64,000 bases of DNA. Origin: Heterocephalus glaber. Its lineage: Eukaryota > Chordata > Mammalia > Rodentia > Bathyergidae. The stretch spans positions 9,432,706 through 9,496,705 of the forward strand of contig NW_004624742.1 of the NCBI RefSeq assembly GCF_000247695.1, given 5' to 3'. This document shows, piece by piece, positions 46,106-59,737 of this stretch. The notes below the pieces were generated by a model. It was not told where the DNA came from. It made no database searches and saw only the letters and a list, made by a program, of their open reading frames with translations. The position numbers and the translations under genes are program-made. Positions within the stretch are counted from its first letter, which is position 1, and every line of letters begins with the position of its first letter.

Positions 46106-46890
46106 CAAAAGCTATTTCCTTGCTTGGTACAGTAGAAGAGGATGACAAATCTCAAGGAAGTGATCGTGACTACCCCAAATGCAACATCCATTGATTTGAT
46201 TGTGTCAAAGTGTAAAGAAGCTAATCAGCTAAGGGGTTGACAAGAAGGGATCCATTGTGAATCACATGCTTGTTTGCCCACCTAAGATTGAAATTAAACC
46301 AGGGAAGTAGGAAATTTATGAATAGCAGCCCCACAGATAAATATTTGTGATGGATGAGAATTCTCCTTGGAGAGATTACATTTTCTAAGTAATCACAATA
46401 GGAGCTACTGTGAGCATATTCACAGTTCCCCTCAGTTGTGGAAAAGTGGACTGTGTTATTTATTCTGTTCTACACAGAATTGGGTGGGTTTACGTCCACA
46501 GCATTATGTATTATTCTAAAATTCTCGACTAGAGCACACTGCATCTAATAGACAGGTATGAGAGATCCGTATGTTGTCCTTAAAGCTGTTGGGTTTGCCT
46601 TGTAAGAAAGCAAACAAACTTGGGTTTAAGACTTTTGGAATTCAAATAAATTTAACACCTCTAAATATGGAAGTGTCTTTAGCATTTGGTCTGAGTTGAC
46701 CAAATTCTCATTAGGGAATATTTCACAGCACAGTGGTTTTGATGGAAAACAGAAAAGGGGCCTCTGTTGACTTTTCCCAGAACTATTGAACCTGTTAATA
46801 CATACATATACAAGGTTAGATGATAACAGTATGAAACAGTGTATAAGATGTGCATCAATTTACTTCAAAAACATTTAAAAAAATCTTTTA
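46106..46890. other. Unique sequence
   Basis: No feature recognised. Confidence 0.42.
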
Positions 46891-46894
46891 AATT

Positions 46895-46977
46895 ATTCAG
46901 TCAATGAACATACGTTCATTGAGCCTCTATTTTGTACCTGGCATTGTGGTGAGCCTTTGAAATACAGACATTCCTTG
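46895..46977 (-). mobile_element. L2 LINE terminal fragment
   Basis: 'gttcattgagcctctattt', 'gtacctggcattgtggtg' and 'agcctttgaaatacagac' fit the reversed L2 end. Confidence 0.5.
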
Positions 46978-47235
46978 GTACTTGATCACTTTGAAACTTG
47001 TCGTATTTCATACTCAATGCATTTTGATGTGAAATTTTGTCCTGGTACTCATGCTTTCCCCTATTTAGTACTTGAAGCAGAAGCTAGAACTTGTCAGTAT
47101 CAGTTGTTTCTGTCTCTTGCTATTATTTCAAGTCAAAACAATTTGCTTCATTCTCATCATTTTTAGCACTCATCATGCTTCCCAGGACCAATTAACAGTG
47201 AGTCCCAGGTGTCACTATAGACAGGACAAATCAAG
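46978..47235. other. Unclassified sequence with recurring 'ggtact' blocks
   Basis: Related short blocks ('ttggtacttgatc', 'ctggtactcatgc', 'tttagtacttgaag') recur. This could be a decayed DNA transposon, but I cannot assign a family. Overlapping frames here are not genes. Confidence 0.25.
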
Positions 47236-48025
47236 ATTTAGTCTACTTGATCCAGTTAGAAAAGCATTTTATATAGTATTAAGCTAATTAATGTCAGAAA
47301 AATAAGTTTAGCTAATTAGGATGTATTAAGATTTATAAGACTTTAATAACTAGGGAAATGAAGTTCTATCTTTGAGCTGCATGCATCGGGAGGCATATCA
47401 CATCAGCAGGACGGAAGGACTCCAGTGTTTGAGGACATGTTCTGTTCTGTGCTCCAATGCATTTGAGACTTGGGACTTTCTCTCCTTCCTGGCTTCTGTG
47501 TTCCTTATTTCCACATGATGACAGCCATCCACTGGGTAGGGTATGTAACATAGTTTTGACCCTCCTCTGTGAAAGACTCTTTAGAATGAAAGGAATTACT
47601 TTTAAGGCACATTAGTTAAATTTGTTCAGCTCTCCAAAGGGAAGAAGGCAGTTTGTATGACTTGTACATTATTAATCTTTGAAACATTAGTTTGCATTTT
47701 CTGCTTTTGTGTTATTTGTTAACATCTTTCAAAGATTTCCCTTTTGAAAGATTTAGAGTCCTGCTTATTTGGTTTCGTCATTTAATATTATTCCATAGTC
47801 AATGTCTACTTTAGTGAAGTCTTTGAGATCTTTGTTTAGTTGAAATTTCTTTAGTTTTACAGTGGTGTTTCCCAAGTGTGAATATTTTTTAAAATGTGAG
47901 AAATTTTTTATGTTGTGACTTCATATCTTGTACTAATATTATCTAATGCCTACTTTTCATCCAAAGAGTTAATAACTTATTATTTAAAAAGATCTCTGCT
48001 ATACACACTGAAGATGAGCCACAGT
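47236..48025. other. Unique sequence
   Basis: Nothing recognised. Confidence 0.42.
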
Positions 48026-48027
48026 GA

Positions 48028-48130
48028 AAGGTACCTGCTATTCTTCTAGGTGCTTACAATTTAGTTGAGAAGTTAGACACTTAAACACAGTGTCATAATT
48101 AGGTAGATTGTTGATGCTACAAATAACCAG
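48028..48130 (-). mobile_element. Possible L2 fragment
   Basis: 'attcttctaggtgcttac', 'aatttagttgagaagttag' and 'acacttaaacacagtgtc' loosely follow reversed L2. Weak. Confidence 0.33.
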
Positions 48131-51100
48131 TGATATGCATTCATTCAGAAATATGTCTATTACACTGGAAAGATCTCCCAAGCACATAATACCAGGAGAT
48201 AAAAGGCTTACTCCAACTAAAGAACGTTAGAATTGGGCCTTGGAACAAGATAAAAAACTACAATGGAAAGAACAATCCCAGCTTGGGGACCCCCTTATGC
48301 AAAGATATCAAGATACCAAAGTCCAAGATGTGGCCACAGGACACCAATGAGGTAGGTTAGGTATTCTAAAATCTGTGATCAGTCCCAGTCTACTCTGAGT
48401 ACACACGCATAATGAGAGAAATGTTTCAGAATTCTGGGAAATGGTAAGAAAATATCTGTCTAGTAGGCATCAAAACGGAAGAACAAAAGGAGATCAATCA
48501 AGCTGAACTGGTCCATTGCTTCTTAAAGAGATTTAACTCTTTAGAATTGTGCCCCAGGATTTTCTTTCTGCTTATCTCCTGGGGGAAGATAGATCCATGT
48601 TTCGGCTATCTTTTGCTCCTTGGTTAGAAGTCACCTTCTCCAACTCATTAGAAGCAAATGGAGCAATCAACTTCCCTCACTGCTGGTTTCTACTTCAAGG
48701 AATGGTGGAAACATTTCTATTTTCAAAAGTGTCATTGATAGGAGTGCTGGTACTTCACTTCTGGGCTCTTTACAGATAATACCATTCTTAGAACTGTGGA
48801 AATATTAAAACCTATTCCACGTGAAGGTTTGGGAAAAACTTTCCTGGAGATTTTTAAAACAAGAATCCTTTACAAAGAGGCATCATAGCCTGGTCTTTTT
48901 GGGTAATTACAAGTTACCACGATTATAAGTGGACACCCTTTTTACAGAATGAAAGTGATTGTTTCTCAATTTTTAAGAAGAAGAAGACCTTCATAAACCT
49001 ACTCACAGTTCAGGAAAAAATACTAAAATGGTAACATTGCTGTGAATAGTAAACCATTTTTCCAGAGAAGCACAAACCTGTGAAAGAACAAAGTATGTTC
49101 TATCCAAAGTTGGCTTTGTGCATATTATGTTTCTTCTGATGGATGATATACAACCGCTTTTGAAATTCCCAGGAAACATGCAAAATGTGCTCTTTTCAAA
49201 ATATTTTTTACCTAAGCTCTGGTTACCATGATGAATTAGTAAAATACCTGAAATTGTTGAATAGAAGAAATACATGTCTTCAAAGTAGTTTTGTTTAAAG
49301 ATTTGTAGATTGGAATTTGGATGGTTTTATATTTAATAGAGGAGATATAGCCCAAACATAGCAATATTTAAAATTATGGTGATTATGAAATAATAAACAT
49401 AACTTCCCACTAGGGACATCAATAGAACAGCACATGCCTTAGTTTATTAACATATTTTGTTCCAATTTCTTCCATTTTGGGCTTTGCTTAAAGCAAACTT
49501 TAGAAAATATTCTCTTGTCCAACTAAATGTATTGATATTGTTTTTTAGGATGCCAGGTTTTAAAAGTCTGAGGCTGACCCACTATGAGAAGGACCATATA
49601 ATATCAAAATATTTCCTTGGCTATTTCATTGTTTTTTTATGCACCATTGACAAAAATCAAATTTTGCTTCAGAAATGATTTCAAATATATCCATTTCTGT
49701 TCTCCTGACATTTTAAACTTGCTTATGTAAAATTATTTCATCTTTTTTTATTGAAAGGTACTGAGCATTTCAAAAGTCATGATTATCTCCCCTGGTGTGG
49801 AATGATTGTTGAATCAAGTTTAAAAATATGGACGACACTAACATAGAGATGTGGAATAATTGGAGCAGGATTCTCTATGATCCCACTGCAGATAGCACAG
49901 GTAAATGCAGACAATGTGTACAGAAAAGGGGTCGTGTGTTTCTTGAGTAAACAGGCAGAATCAGAAAAAAAGACCTAAATTATCTTTTCTGATAATCTAT
50001 CCACATGCTAAGATATGGATTACTGGTTGTTAATTAGAAGATTTTAAAAAATTCTTCCAAGGTAAGTTATAAATTGTATCAAGTGAATAGATAAGAAGGT
50101 CAATTGCTTTTATTTTGCATCAGGAGTAAAACCTAGCATGAGTCTTATTGCTAAAATTTGTGTGGGCTGGTAATTTTCACAACCTACTTACGTGGGAATA
50201 ATATGTATTCCAGATATTGAAATAATATGTATTATAGAGAAGTGAAGGCAAAGAAATGGCTTTGACAGAAAGAAATATAGCCAGAGTTTCCCTTCATTTG
50301 AAGAAGCACAGGGAAAGAGCCACAAGAAGATCCCTCGCAGGAATAATTGCTTGTGTCAATTCAGTAGTATGAAGTTTAGCAAATAGATTCTTACATCTTG
50401 AAGAAAATACGATCATTTATTATATATTTCTAATTCTAAGCATTAAAAACTAAGAAGTTTCCTTTCTATAATCTCAAACCTAAACTCCCATATCTGCTGT
50501 GCCTATTGAGAGGTCTGTGAACTGGAAATTACATTTCAACACATTAAAATTATTACTGAGGCTTGATCCTAAGGGGTAAATTTTTAGTGCATAGCTGCGG
50601 GATTTGGCTGTATAACTTCTATTAATACTAATAACAGTCAATTACTAGACTCTGGAATGTACTTGAAGAATTTCTTCTAAATCCTAAATACATGAAAATG
50701 ATTTCTTTTAGTCAAACTAAACATCCGACAATCAGATATAATATAAATCCTCATGGAACCAGGGAGAAAATAATCTAGATATTGATAATAAAAAGAATCA
50801 CAAGTGTAAAAAAAGATTATTTGAATTGGTAGAACAAATTTATATTTCTTTTGTATCTTTTCAAATATAGAAAATGTTGGTGGGGGAACATTGCAAGAGC
50901 CGTTTTACAATGACACATCAGTCTTCATATAGCACCTATGAACCAATCTGCTCATTTCATATGTATGCATTAGAAATATGTATGATTCTTTGCTAATAAG
51001 CCTTCTTATTAGCAGGCTTTTCCCAGATCTGCAATAATTTGAGAGGAGTATGAAGGATCAGGACTGAATTTGATATATCAGACTTCATGGAATTTAGTTT

Positions 51101-51430
51101 ACTTTGATTCTTAGTCTGCTTCATTTCATTCTCCTTATTTCTGAGGAAATTGGTAGCCAATACAAATTAACTTCTCAATACTGTTTCACTCTACAAATCC
51201 AGCCTTGAGAAAACAATGCCTAGAGAGAGGTGGACTTTAGACAATATGGCACCTTGTCATGAGCTTGTGATATAGACTCTCAGGACTAGCATAACCAGTT
51301 CTGCAGGTATTGCTCTTTCTCTAGGCACAAAAATCCAAATCTCCCACTTCTAGCTCTACAAAGACCACATTAATATTTTAAACATTAGTTTATTTTTCTA
51401 ACTGGGCATCCATCCCCTCTAGTAACTGAG
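48131..51430. other. Longest unique stretch, no gene or repeat recognised
   Basis: About 3.3 kb of AT-rich DNA with no interspersed repeat I can name. Short frames only (under 95 residues) with no motifs. A 10-bp perfect stem with a 4-nt loop lies at 50991-51014. Low repeat density may mean constraint, but this cannot be shown here. Confidence 0.38.
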
Positions 51431-51434
51431 TACA

Positions 51435-51625
51435 ACAAGACTCTTCGTCAACATATGACTTTGGGCAAATTAGTTATCCTCTCTTGGCTTCATTGTTCTT
51501 TTCTGTAAAACAAGTAACAGTCATTGGCTCAAGTTTGAGAACTAAAGGGAGAGAATTAAAGGAAATAAGAAAGATAAAACCTTTAAAACAAAGCTTTAGT
51601 GCATGGTAAGCACTGGATCATATAT
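51435..51625 (+). mobile_element. MIR SINE
   Basis: 'catatgactttgggcaaat', 'tagttatcctctcttgg', 'gttcttttctgtaaaac' and 'tagtgcatggtaagcactgg' are a diverged forward MIR. Confidence 0.72.
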
Positions 51626-52434
51626 TTTCATAGAGATATTTTCAGTCTCTCACCCCCCCTCAACACCCAACTAAAAGATGTCTTATTTCTGTCTGTTCAT
51701 TGTTAGGACCTTCATTTGCTATTCAGGAAAATGGAAGAGAGAATAAGTGAGTAAGAAAGATCAGGGTGGCACGGATTAGAAGGACACAGAACAATGCAAA
51801 GGAGAACAGACTTTTTGTAGAAGATAGAAAGAAGGAGCGAGAGGAGAGAGATCAAAAGGCCAGGGAGTTAGTCCATGGGCTAGTGATTTAGACAGAGAAT
51901 GGGCGTGAGGCATGAGGGCGGAAGAGAGATAGATGCAGGAGGAAAGGAGTGAGAAGAGGAAGGAGAGACGAGAGAGGATGAGGATATACCAAACCAAGGA
52001 AGAGCCTTAGCCAGCCCTAAGCTATAGGCAGTGCTGTTCACTCTGGCATCATTCTGGAGACTGGAGTAAAGATTTAAATTCCTTTCCTTCTGGCCTGCTT
52101 CCCTTTCTTCCTTTCTCCCCCTTTCCCTTCTTTACCTTCTCCTTCGTTCTCCTTTTACTTTAACATGGGATTTATTTTATTTGTTTGGGAAGTGAGTAAC
52201 AAGTGCAGCATTTATTTTTCCTCCTGAGAGGAACACTTCTTAGACATAGACCTGGCAGTATCCTGCCCACCATGTCTCATGGTACTCTCCACAGAAGAAT
52301 ATGCTACACACCCCTCAAGCAATATCATTTGGGCCAAAAATGCTATTTCACATCTCATGTTTTAATGAACATGTTTTTGAAACATTGTTATTTAACTTCA
52401 ACAGTCCAATAGTACATATCAGTTTATATAGCAT
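51626..52434. other. Unique sequence with purine- and pyrimidine-rich patches
   Basis: A GA-rich patch at 51820-51990 and a CT-rich patch at 52088-52155. No gene or repeat family recognised. Confidence 0.42.
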
Positions 52435-52435
52435 T

Positions 52436-52622
52436 TGAGTGTTTGTCGTATTTCAAATGTTTTCATACTCCTAGTCTTGCCTGAATCCCGCCCCCCCCCC
52501 ACATACAATAACTCCACATTTACAGGCCGAGAGCTATCATTCATATCTTATAGGAGATGAAATACAAGGCTCAGGGATATGCTGGTCCTAGAACTGGCAA
52601 AATACCATAGCTCGTGTCATAA
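52436..52622 (-). mobile_element. Possible MIR fragment with poly(C) run
   Basis: 'atagcatttgagtgtttgtc' and 'ataggagatgaaatacaagg' fit reversed MIR loosely. A C10 run at 52491-52500 interrupts it. Confidence 0.38.
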
Positions 52623-55050
52623 ATCCATTTTAATCCATTGCAATATCTCCTGAAGTCTTCCATGGGCCTCGCAGTTTCAAGTGATCTCTCCTCTCTGGGC
52701 TTCTGGAATTTCCTCTGCATTTTTGTCAGCATTTCTTAGCTTTCCTTTATTTAGATTCTACTTGTTTTAGGTTTGTTTAGCTTCTGTAGCTCAATCATAA
52801 AAGCTCCTTTCGGCAAAGCTTATGTTCTTCAGGATCCACAGAGCCTGTTTTTGAGGTTATCAGTCTCCAACAAGTTTTGTCACCCTGGTGTAGGAGCCCC
52901 ACACTTGGAGTGCCTCTTTGTACTTTTCAGCACTAGGAAGCCTTGTCTTAGGCCATACCACCGACCTGTGGATGAGAACCCACAACCTCTGTGTGCCCTC
53001 TCTGAGGTTTAGCCCTTTGAGCCATCCTGCTTATAGGTTTAGTAATTAGCACTTAGAAAACCATTGAGGTCAATCCCCCATTGAGCCTGTGCAAAATTTG
53101 GGCTCAATTGTCAGAGCTTCTCAGAGAACATTTCTGTGTAATTCAGTGTATTGAAAAATAAAATAAACTAATGCAGCAATATTATATGGACAGAACAAAA
53201 ATCTACAACAGTCACATGTATGGTAAGGTGACATTCAGATGCATCTGTTTCCTCTCGTAAAGTCACCTGCTGGAAGCCTATTGAGTAAATGTTAATGAAT
53301 TTGGGTGTACCTTAGCTGCAAATGGATCAGATCTTCCTAATGTAACATTAGGGCAACCTGGATTCACTTGGATTATTCTGCTGATTTAAATTAAATTGAA
53401 CGCCAAAGCCAGCAAAATGTATTAAGAGAGGAATTAGTTGTGCTACAGAAACATTTAAAGGGTGTTTTCAGAACTCCAAGAAGAGGATGAAGAATAAGCA
53501 GGTCTCTTTGTATCCTTCCAGCTTGGAGCCCGAGACGCACATTTGGAGAGATGGACACGATGATTTTGTCTGTGAGTGGAATCTGCCATGTGACCTCCAT
53601 TAATGTTTAAAGAGTGCTCCATAGTTTAATCTTTAAAACATCATGCTAAAAGCATGCCGTCAAGTGCTTGCCAAATTTGGTTTTAAAATTCAGCTGGTTT
53701 TTAGCTAGAGGTGAGGAAAAAAACATTAAAGATGTTGTTATTGTTTTTTTTTCTTTGCTGTTTCAAAAAATGTTAAAACTTAGATTTCTTTATTTGATCA
53801 ATTATTTAAAAAATAGTGTGCAATTGCCTCTCAAATCAAATTGGAACTTGTAAGTGGAGATTTAAAACCTCTCTCTTGTATCTACCTCTCTCATTCTTCT
53901 ACAATGTCGGAAATCATATGCTGTACTTAAGTCTAATATATTTAATTAATTCCTATCTGTGCCCATTAGCATTTACAGCACATTACTCTGTGGCTCTTCA
54001 TATGTGTCATCTCCTCATCATGAGAGTGTAAATATTCAAGTGTATAATTCATGGCCTCTGCTTTTGATATAGGTTCTCAGTGGTTTTTGAGATTTCTTTC
54101 TAATGACTGTAGCTTGTAACACTTGCTGACTTATTAATCATATTTAGAAGATGTATTTGGTCAGTCAGCAACAAATACTCATAGAAAACTTGATTTTGGC
54201 TACTGCTTTTCTCCTAGGGAAATTTCTGTGTGAAAAGTGACCTAAAACATGCTGTGGTTAGTAATACTGGTTTTCAGATTATTTGCACAATTGTAAATGA
54301 AATAAGTTGTTTTCCCTGAGTCCGCCCTATATCACCATCACATTCTCCAAGGGCTCTCCTTGCACTCAAATCTTTTTCCAAATGGTAAACAACACATGAT
54401 GCCTACTCATAAAAACCTCAATGTAGAGTGGGAATTGTACATGATAGATAGTGATATTTTACCAACTGCTAGACAAGAATATGTTTTGTTGCTGCAAATC
54501 AAAAGAGTTCCATGGAAAACAGTGTAAAGTGGGTAACTTTTTTTAGTTACTACTGGTGTGCAACTATTCTGAATGCTACATTAGGTTGACGGCTGATACT
54601 GGGAGGATATGTTATATGGCCAGAATAATGGTTTTCCATTTTGTTCTTCCAATGGGATTCTTCTACAAATAAAATATTTTCATGTGGAAAATATGTAAAA
54701 CAAATAATATAGAACCACTTGGATGAAGAATATCTATCAATGCTATTAACAGAAATATTATCTATGTATATAGTATATAATATGCACATATAACAGTATA
54801 TATAGTATATACATATATGCATACTATACACACAATTTTTAGTAGGTACATTTAAAAAGTAAAAAGTAATAAGTGAGCATAATAATCAAAACAAAAATTA
54901 ATGAGATTTTTATATATTTTTTTCATAGTAAGTCTTCAAATATGGTTTTAAATTAACAGCACACCTGAATTTAGATTAGACACATTTCAACTGTTCATTG
55001 GCTACATAGTGACTACCATATGGGACTATGCCAGTTCAGATACAACACTG
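52623..55050. other. Unique sequence, one AT-rich tract
   Basis: Nothing recognised apart from a TATA-rich tract at 54765-54832. 53400-53600 is slightly GC-richer with a few CpG pairs and no repeat; unexplained. Confidence 0.38.
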
Positions 55051-55054
55051 GTAA

Positions 55055-55222
55055 GGATTTAAGACCACTATGGGTTTGAATAGAACTCCTGCCTCTATCC
55101 CTTGTTACCATAGGCAAGTTAATTAAACTTTCCTAATGTATAATACAGGGATAAAAATTGGTCCTTCCTCATTAATTTGATATGAGGGTTTAATGAACTC
55201 AAAATATCTGACAAATAGTAAA
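55055..55222 (+). mobile_element. MIR SINE
   Basis: 'atgggtttgaatagaactc', 'gttaccataggcaagttaat', 'taaactttcctaatgtat', 'gataaaaattggtcc' and 'gagggtttaatgaac' are forward MIR in order. Confidence 0.75.
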
Positions 55223-56238
55223 TATACTGCATTAGAGAGTGCAAAAGGGATTATATTACTGAGCAAATTACCTGGGCCTATCAGGGCATTTTGATGAAAT
55301 GCATGCTATCAGTGTTACATTTCTGAGTTCACATTTCATTACCCCAGTATCTATTCAAAGCATTCTCAATGCTTAAATTTTTTGCTGCTTCGAGATTGTG
55401 TAGGACATGATCTTTCCTTCTTTGGGGAGTAGCCTTTTCCCACTTCAGGTGTTCAACTAAAATGCTTCTCATGCTTAGCTTTTAAAGCAGCCAATGGCTG
55501 AGAGTAAAAAGTAAACACTGAGCCTGATTTAAGCTATTTTGTGAGTCTGTGCTTTCTCTTTGGGACAAATACCTTAGGTAGGTAGAAACAGTGATTTCCC
55601 ATAATGCTCATTGGCTGAAAATATATAAAAAATGAAATCGTTTATGCTCAAAATAATATTTGGTAGATCCAGGGGAGAACAAAACCCATTTAGTCCGCAC
55701 ACACCATGACTGCAAAAAGTGAAATGACAGCATTTATACCCTTCAGAATTCATGAACACCATGACAATGTTGTGGAAAGCCTATCATAAGTTACAATATT
55801 CACATAGCTGCCAACTACTTATAAGAAGTGCCAGACATCAATAACATTCTACATTGTTCAAAAGAAGCAGGAAGGACAAGCATCAATGATACTGAAACCA
55901 TCATTGTAATTCTTAACCAAGGAGACAATATTAATTCATGACCACAGCATCCTTTGAAGCTAGCCAGAGACAAAAAACAAAGCACAAACCAAAACAACAG
56001 TGCAAAAATCCTACAACAGTAGGAATTCAATCAGACCATCCACGCTGGCCAAAGACTATAGAGAGATTTCAGAGGCCAACCAAACCCCTAAATTGTCATT
56101 CAGACCCTACAGAGAAGGGAGATTGCAGAACATTCTGTTCCAAAGTGATGATTTCCCTGCCACAGAATTTCATGGCTCCTTTTGTCCACGGAGTGGTGTG
56201 CATAAAGATGTTGATGTTCTTTCTTCTAGTTAGAAGCA
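55223..56238. other. Unique sequence
   Basis: No repeat recognised. Overlapping frames at 55938-56243 have K/Q/P-rich composition but no family motif. Confidence 0.4.
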
Positions 56239-56244
56239 CTTAAA

Positions 56245-56425
56245 AGGTCCTGGTAGAGATTTGAGGATCCTGAGAGTTTACTTCCTCCAGTTCCCTAAAT
56301 TACTTATGAAAAGATTAAGGCCTAAAGAAGTTAACTGATTGCTCAAAATCAAACTGCTAATTCCTAAGGATGTTCAGGACTGGAAGATAGATCTGCTCTC
56401 CTGGCCTCCTTTCCATTCATCTTTC
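56245..56425 (-). mobile_element. Possible MIR fragment
   Basis: 'gaaaagattaaggcctaaag', 'ttaactgattgctcaaaatc' and 'aaactgctaattcctaagg' fit the reversed MIR core. Confidence 0.5.
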
Positions 56426-56530
56426 TAGGCTTCCTTGCTACTCTCCTTGGATTTTTCAAGGGCAAGAATCATTTCCTCCTTCTTATTTTAGCTAGCATCC
56501 TAAGAATGGGACAAGAACTCAAGACAATAG

Positions 56531-56558
56531 CTCAATAACTCAATAACTCAATAACTCA
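56531..56558. repeat. Short tandem repeat of the 8-mer CTCAATAA
   Basis: Three complete units and a partial fourth. The surrounding 'aactcaagacaa' also occurs on both sides. Confidence 0.9.
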
Positions 56559-57020
56559 AGACAAAAGCAAAAGAATCTTTCTCTAGACAAATCTCCACAC
56601 TAAGAAATCTATCCAACCATTCTCTCAGAGCTTGCTTTTACAATGGGTGGTCTTGCAATTCAGTAAACCTAGTCCTGTTGACGACTTCATTGCGTGAAGT
56701 TTTTAGACTTTTCACACTATACCCAAGTTCCAAAGTCTGAATTATTCTGTGATAGCATACTAAACTCCATGCAAGCACTATGAAAGTTCCTATAATTTCC
56801 TAAAATACAATCAGAAAGTATCTTGGGGTTGGGAAAATGTAAGTCACTTAAAATACTTGTATATATTTCACTGTTTTTTAAAATAGAATTTTTCTCTTTT
56901 GTATTCTTACCAAATCTAAGTACTACTCTTTCACAGAGAGGTTAGTTTTTTAGAATTTTAAGGTATAATTAAAATTTAATTTGTTTGTATGCAATACTTT
57001 ATTTTCACAAATGCAAAATG
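56559..57020. other. Unique sequence
   Basis: Nothing recognised. Confidence 0.42.
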
Positions 57021-57024
57021 TGGT

Positions 57025-57182
57025 AGGCAGTGGTGAATTGTGCTAAAAGCTCTGGACCTTAAGTTCTAAGAACTGAAATTTTAAGGCTCTAATTGGCCAC
57101 TTATTAGCAACCACTATGGCCTAAAATTTCTATGATTAGAATTAAGTGAAATAATGTATATGCAAGCATCATGCAAACTATA
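57025..57182 (+). mobile_element. Diverged MIR SINE
   Basis: 'ggtgaattgtgctaaaagc', 'tctggaccttaagttct', 'ggccacttattagcaacc' and 'taagtgaaataatgtatatg' resemble forward MIR. Confidence 0.52.
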
Positions 57183-57590
57183 GAATATTGTAAAATTTAA
57201 GGGCTTATTACTTTGCTCAAAATCCAATAGGTATTTATATTTAGGTATTGAAATCATTTGTATTTATACAATGTATTTTCTATGTAAAAGACATAGATTC
57301 TGTCCAGATTGGAAATGTTTATTGATAAGCTTTTCTAATTTTTGTTATCCATTTATTTTAACAAGATACCTTACCATATAGCTGACTTGAAATTTGCCTC
57401 AGATATTCCACTGACAGGGACTACAGCTACCAGATCCATTGTTTATGGTGAAAAAATCAAACTAAACATTTATAAAAATTTCTGCAGAAGATTCCAGCTA
57501 ATGAAAGCACCATTTGTGGTGTGCTAAAACATGTGCACACATAGGTATTGCCCCATTTATCAGACATGAGAGCTAATTACCTCATACACC
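57183..57590. other. Unique AT-rich sequence
   Basis: Nothing recognised. Confidence 0.42.
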
Positions 57591-57965
57591 ACTATATCTC
57601 TTCCACTCTCTGCATTTCAATTCCCAATATTAACACATAGGTGGTCAAGCTGACCATCGAATAGACTGCATGAGTATGAATGCATTAAATAATTTAATGT
57701 TGGAAGAGTTTATTAAACTGCCACATTCTAATCAGCATGCATACCTGCCTTCATTAATTTTGCACTGGTCCATGGTGTGTCCCTACAGCCAACACGGAGA
57801 GCACTAATGTTAATAGGAGCTCTTAACAAACAGGACCAGTTAATCAAGGAAAATTTACTATTAACCACATGACCATGCATACTGCAATCTAATTACAATC
57901 AGATTTAACTCTCACCCTACCACACCCATTTAGACATCTTTCTTATTATTTATCAATGAAACTGC
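57591..57965. promoter_or_regulatory. Candidate conserved noncoding / enhancer-like block
   Basis: Repeat-free, with dense homeodomain-type cores: 'cattaaataatttaatg', 'cattaattttgc', 'tgttaatagg', 'cagttaatcaagg', 'ctattaacc' and 'tctaattacaatc'. This resembles developmental enhancers. The call is by composition only; no conservation data. Confidence 0.25.
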
Positions 57966-59735
57966 AGAAAACAGGGTATCATTATTTCATTACAGTGAGA
58001 GATCTTTGTATCTGCACATGATTATGAACATGAGAAGGCTTTCTGTTTGGTGCAGTTCCTTATGGAAAAGATTAAATTTTGTTAGTTTTAAAGATCATTT
58101 TGAAGAGAGCCCTGATTCTGTCTTCTAAATATTTTTAATTTTCTGATAGTAATTGATTACAAAGAGAGAGTTTCTCCAAATGAACATCAGTAAACTGGTT
58201 CTGGTGACATTCAGTACTTGCCAAGTTACAGTCATTGCTAAGTAAATGGTCTGGATGTAATCTTGATCATCTAGTTTGACTGTTTAACAAAATGATCTAA
58301 GACATTAGTGTTAAATCTGATAAGACAGATGGAAGTCCCATCATTTAACTATACTTGGTTACTTCACTACAAACGTCCTAGAGATAAACCTGCAATGACT
58401 GGCTGACTTGCAAATTTAGAAGAAGCAAATATAAGTTAAAAGAAAATGTGACCAATTTTGGGTTGTTTGCTTTTGCTTCTTCAAATTGTCCCCTCATCTG
58501 TTCTATTCTTTTAGGTTAAACCAGTTTGTACATCTTTATGATGGATGTTTGGTTTAATGATCATGCCATTTGCATTGAAGAGGTTCCGATTTTTCCAATT
58601 AGATGAAAGAAAGAAAACTTTAAAAATCTGAAATGCCAATTCTGGTACTTATGAATTTTCAAAGAAATGAGTTGCAACACTTTTTTAGGGTCAATATTTT
58701 GATTTATGATCCTTTTCTTCCCTGGCATATTTGCCCAAAGTAAAGGAGATAGAGAAATATCTTAGAAATTTCCTAGGAATTTCTGTTTGATAACTGAAAG
58801 GGCTTTAAATATACTTTCTTGGGAAACTCTTATCCTGTTTTAAACATTTTTTACTATTGGGACTGATAAAGACTATCTCCCTAAGGCATAATTTATTTTA
58901 CTATAAGTTAAATTATTTTGTTTGAATGACACAGACAATGAATATAGTATATGTTTGTATAGAATAGTTTTTGGATAGAGAATTTTTCTCTACCTAAATT
59001 TTATTCTGTATCTTGAACTATATTATATTTTTTCTGTGACTTGTGGGCTTATAAGTGAATTTTATGGTGTGCTTCTTAGAAAGCAGAATAGTAGCTAATT
59101 TTACTGCTACATTATGTAATATCCTAACCTGTTGGAAAACCAACACTATCAAATGTAGAGTTAATTGGATAGTATCCTATTTACATATGAATGGTCTGCA
59201 GGAGCCTCCAAATAGGATATAGACTTGGAAGAACATTTAAAATCTGATGTAATATACAAAAAATTCAATGCACACAATTTACTGTGAACCTCTGCATTCT
59301 TTGAGGTGATGGTGAATTCTTCTTTTCTCTAACTCGCTCTCAGGAACAAGCAGAACAGGGTCAAAGCTAGCAGATATGTATGGCTCCCTAAGCTGAGACC
59401 ACTGGAGGGGAATATGAGAGTGATCCTGAGGGTTCTAACTTAAGAACGGGGAATTGAAGACAGATACCTGTCTTCCCATGTACAGATCCTAAGAAATTCC
59501 AGAGTGATAGAAAATTAGTTATGAATTTAATAAAGAAAAAGCTCATTTCTGATGTAAACAGTATAATGTTTTCCAAAATGGCCAACAATGTGCATAAAGA
59601 AACTCTTTTGGAAACTGGTGTTTCCTATGTAGGATGCCTTGCCTCGATTTTGCCCATATGTTGTAGCCTTGATGCTTTGACCAAATTTGATCTGTGTAGA
59701 TTGTTATCTAAGCGACCTCTAAGGTGAGGGAGAGA
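57966..59735. other. Unique AT-rich sequence
   Basis: No repeat or gene recognised over 1.8 kb. Confidence 0.4.
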
Positions 59736-59737
59736 AG

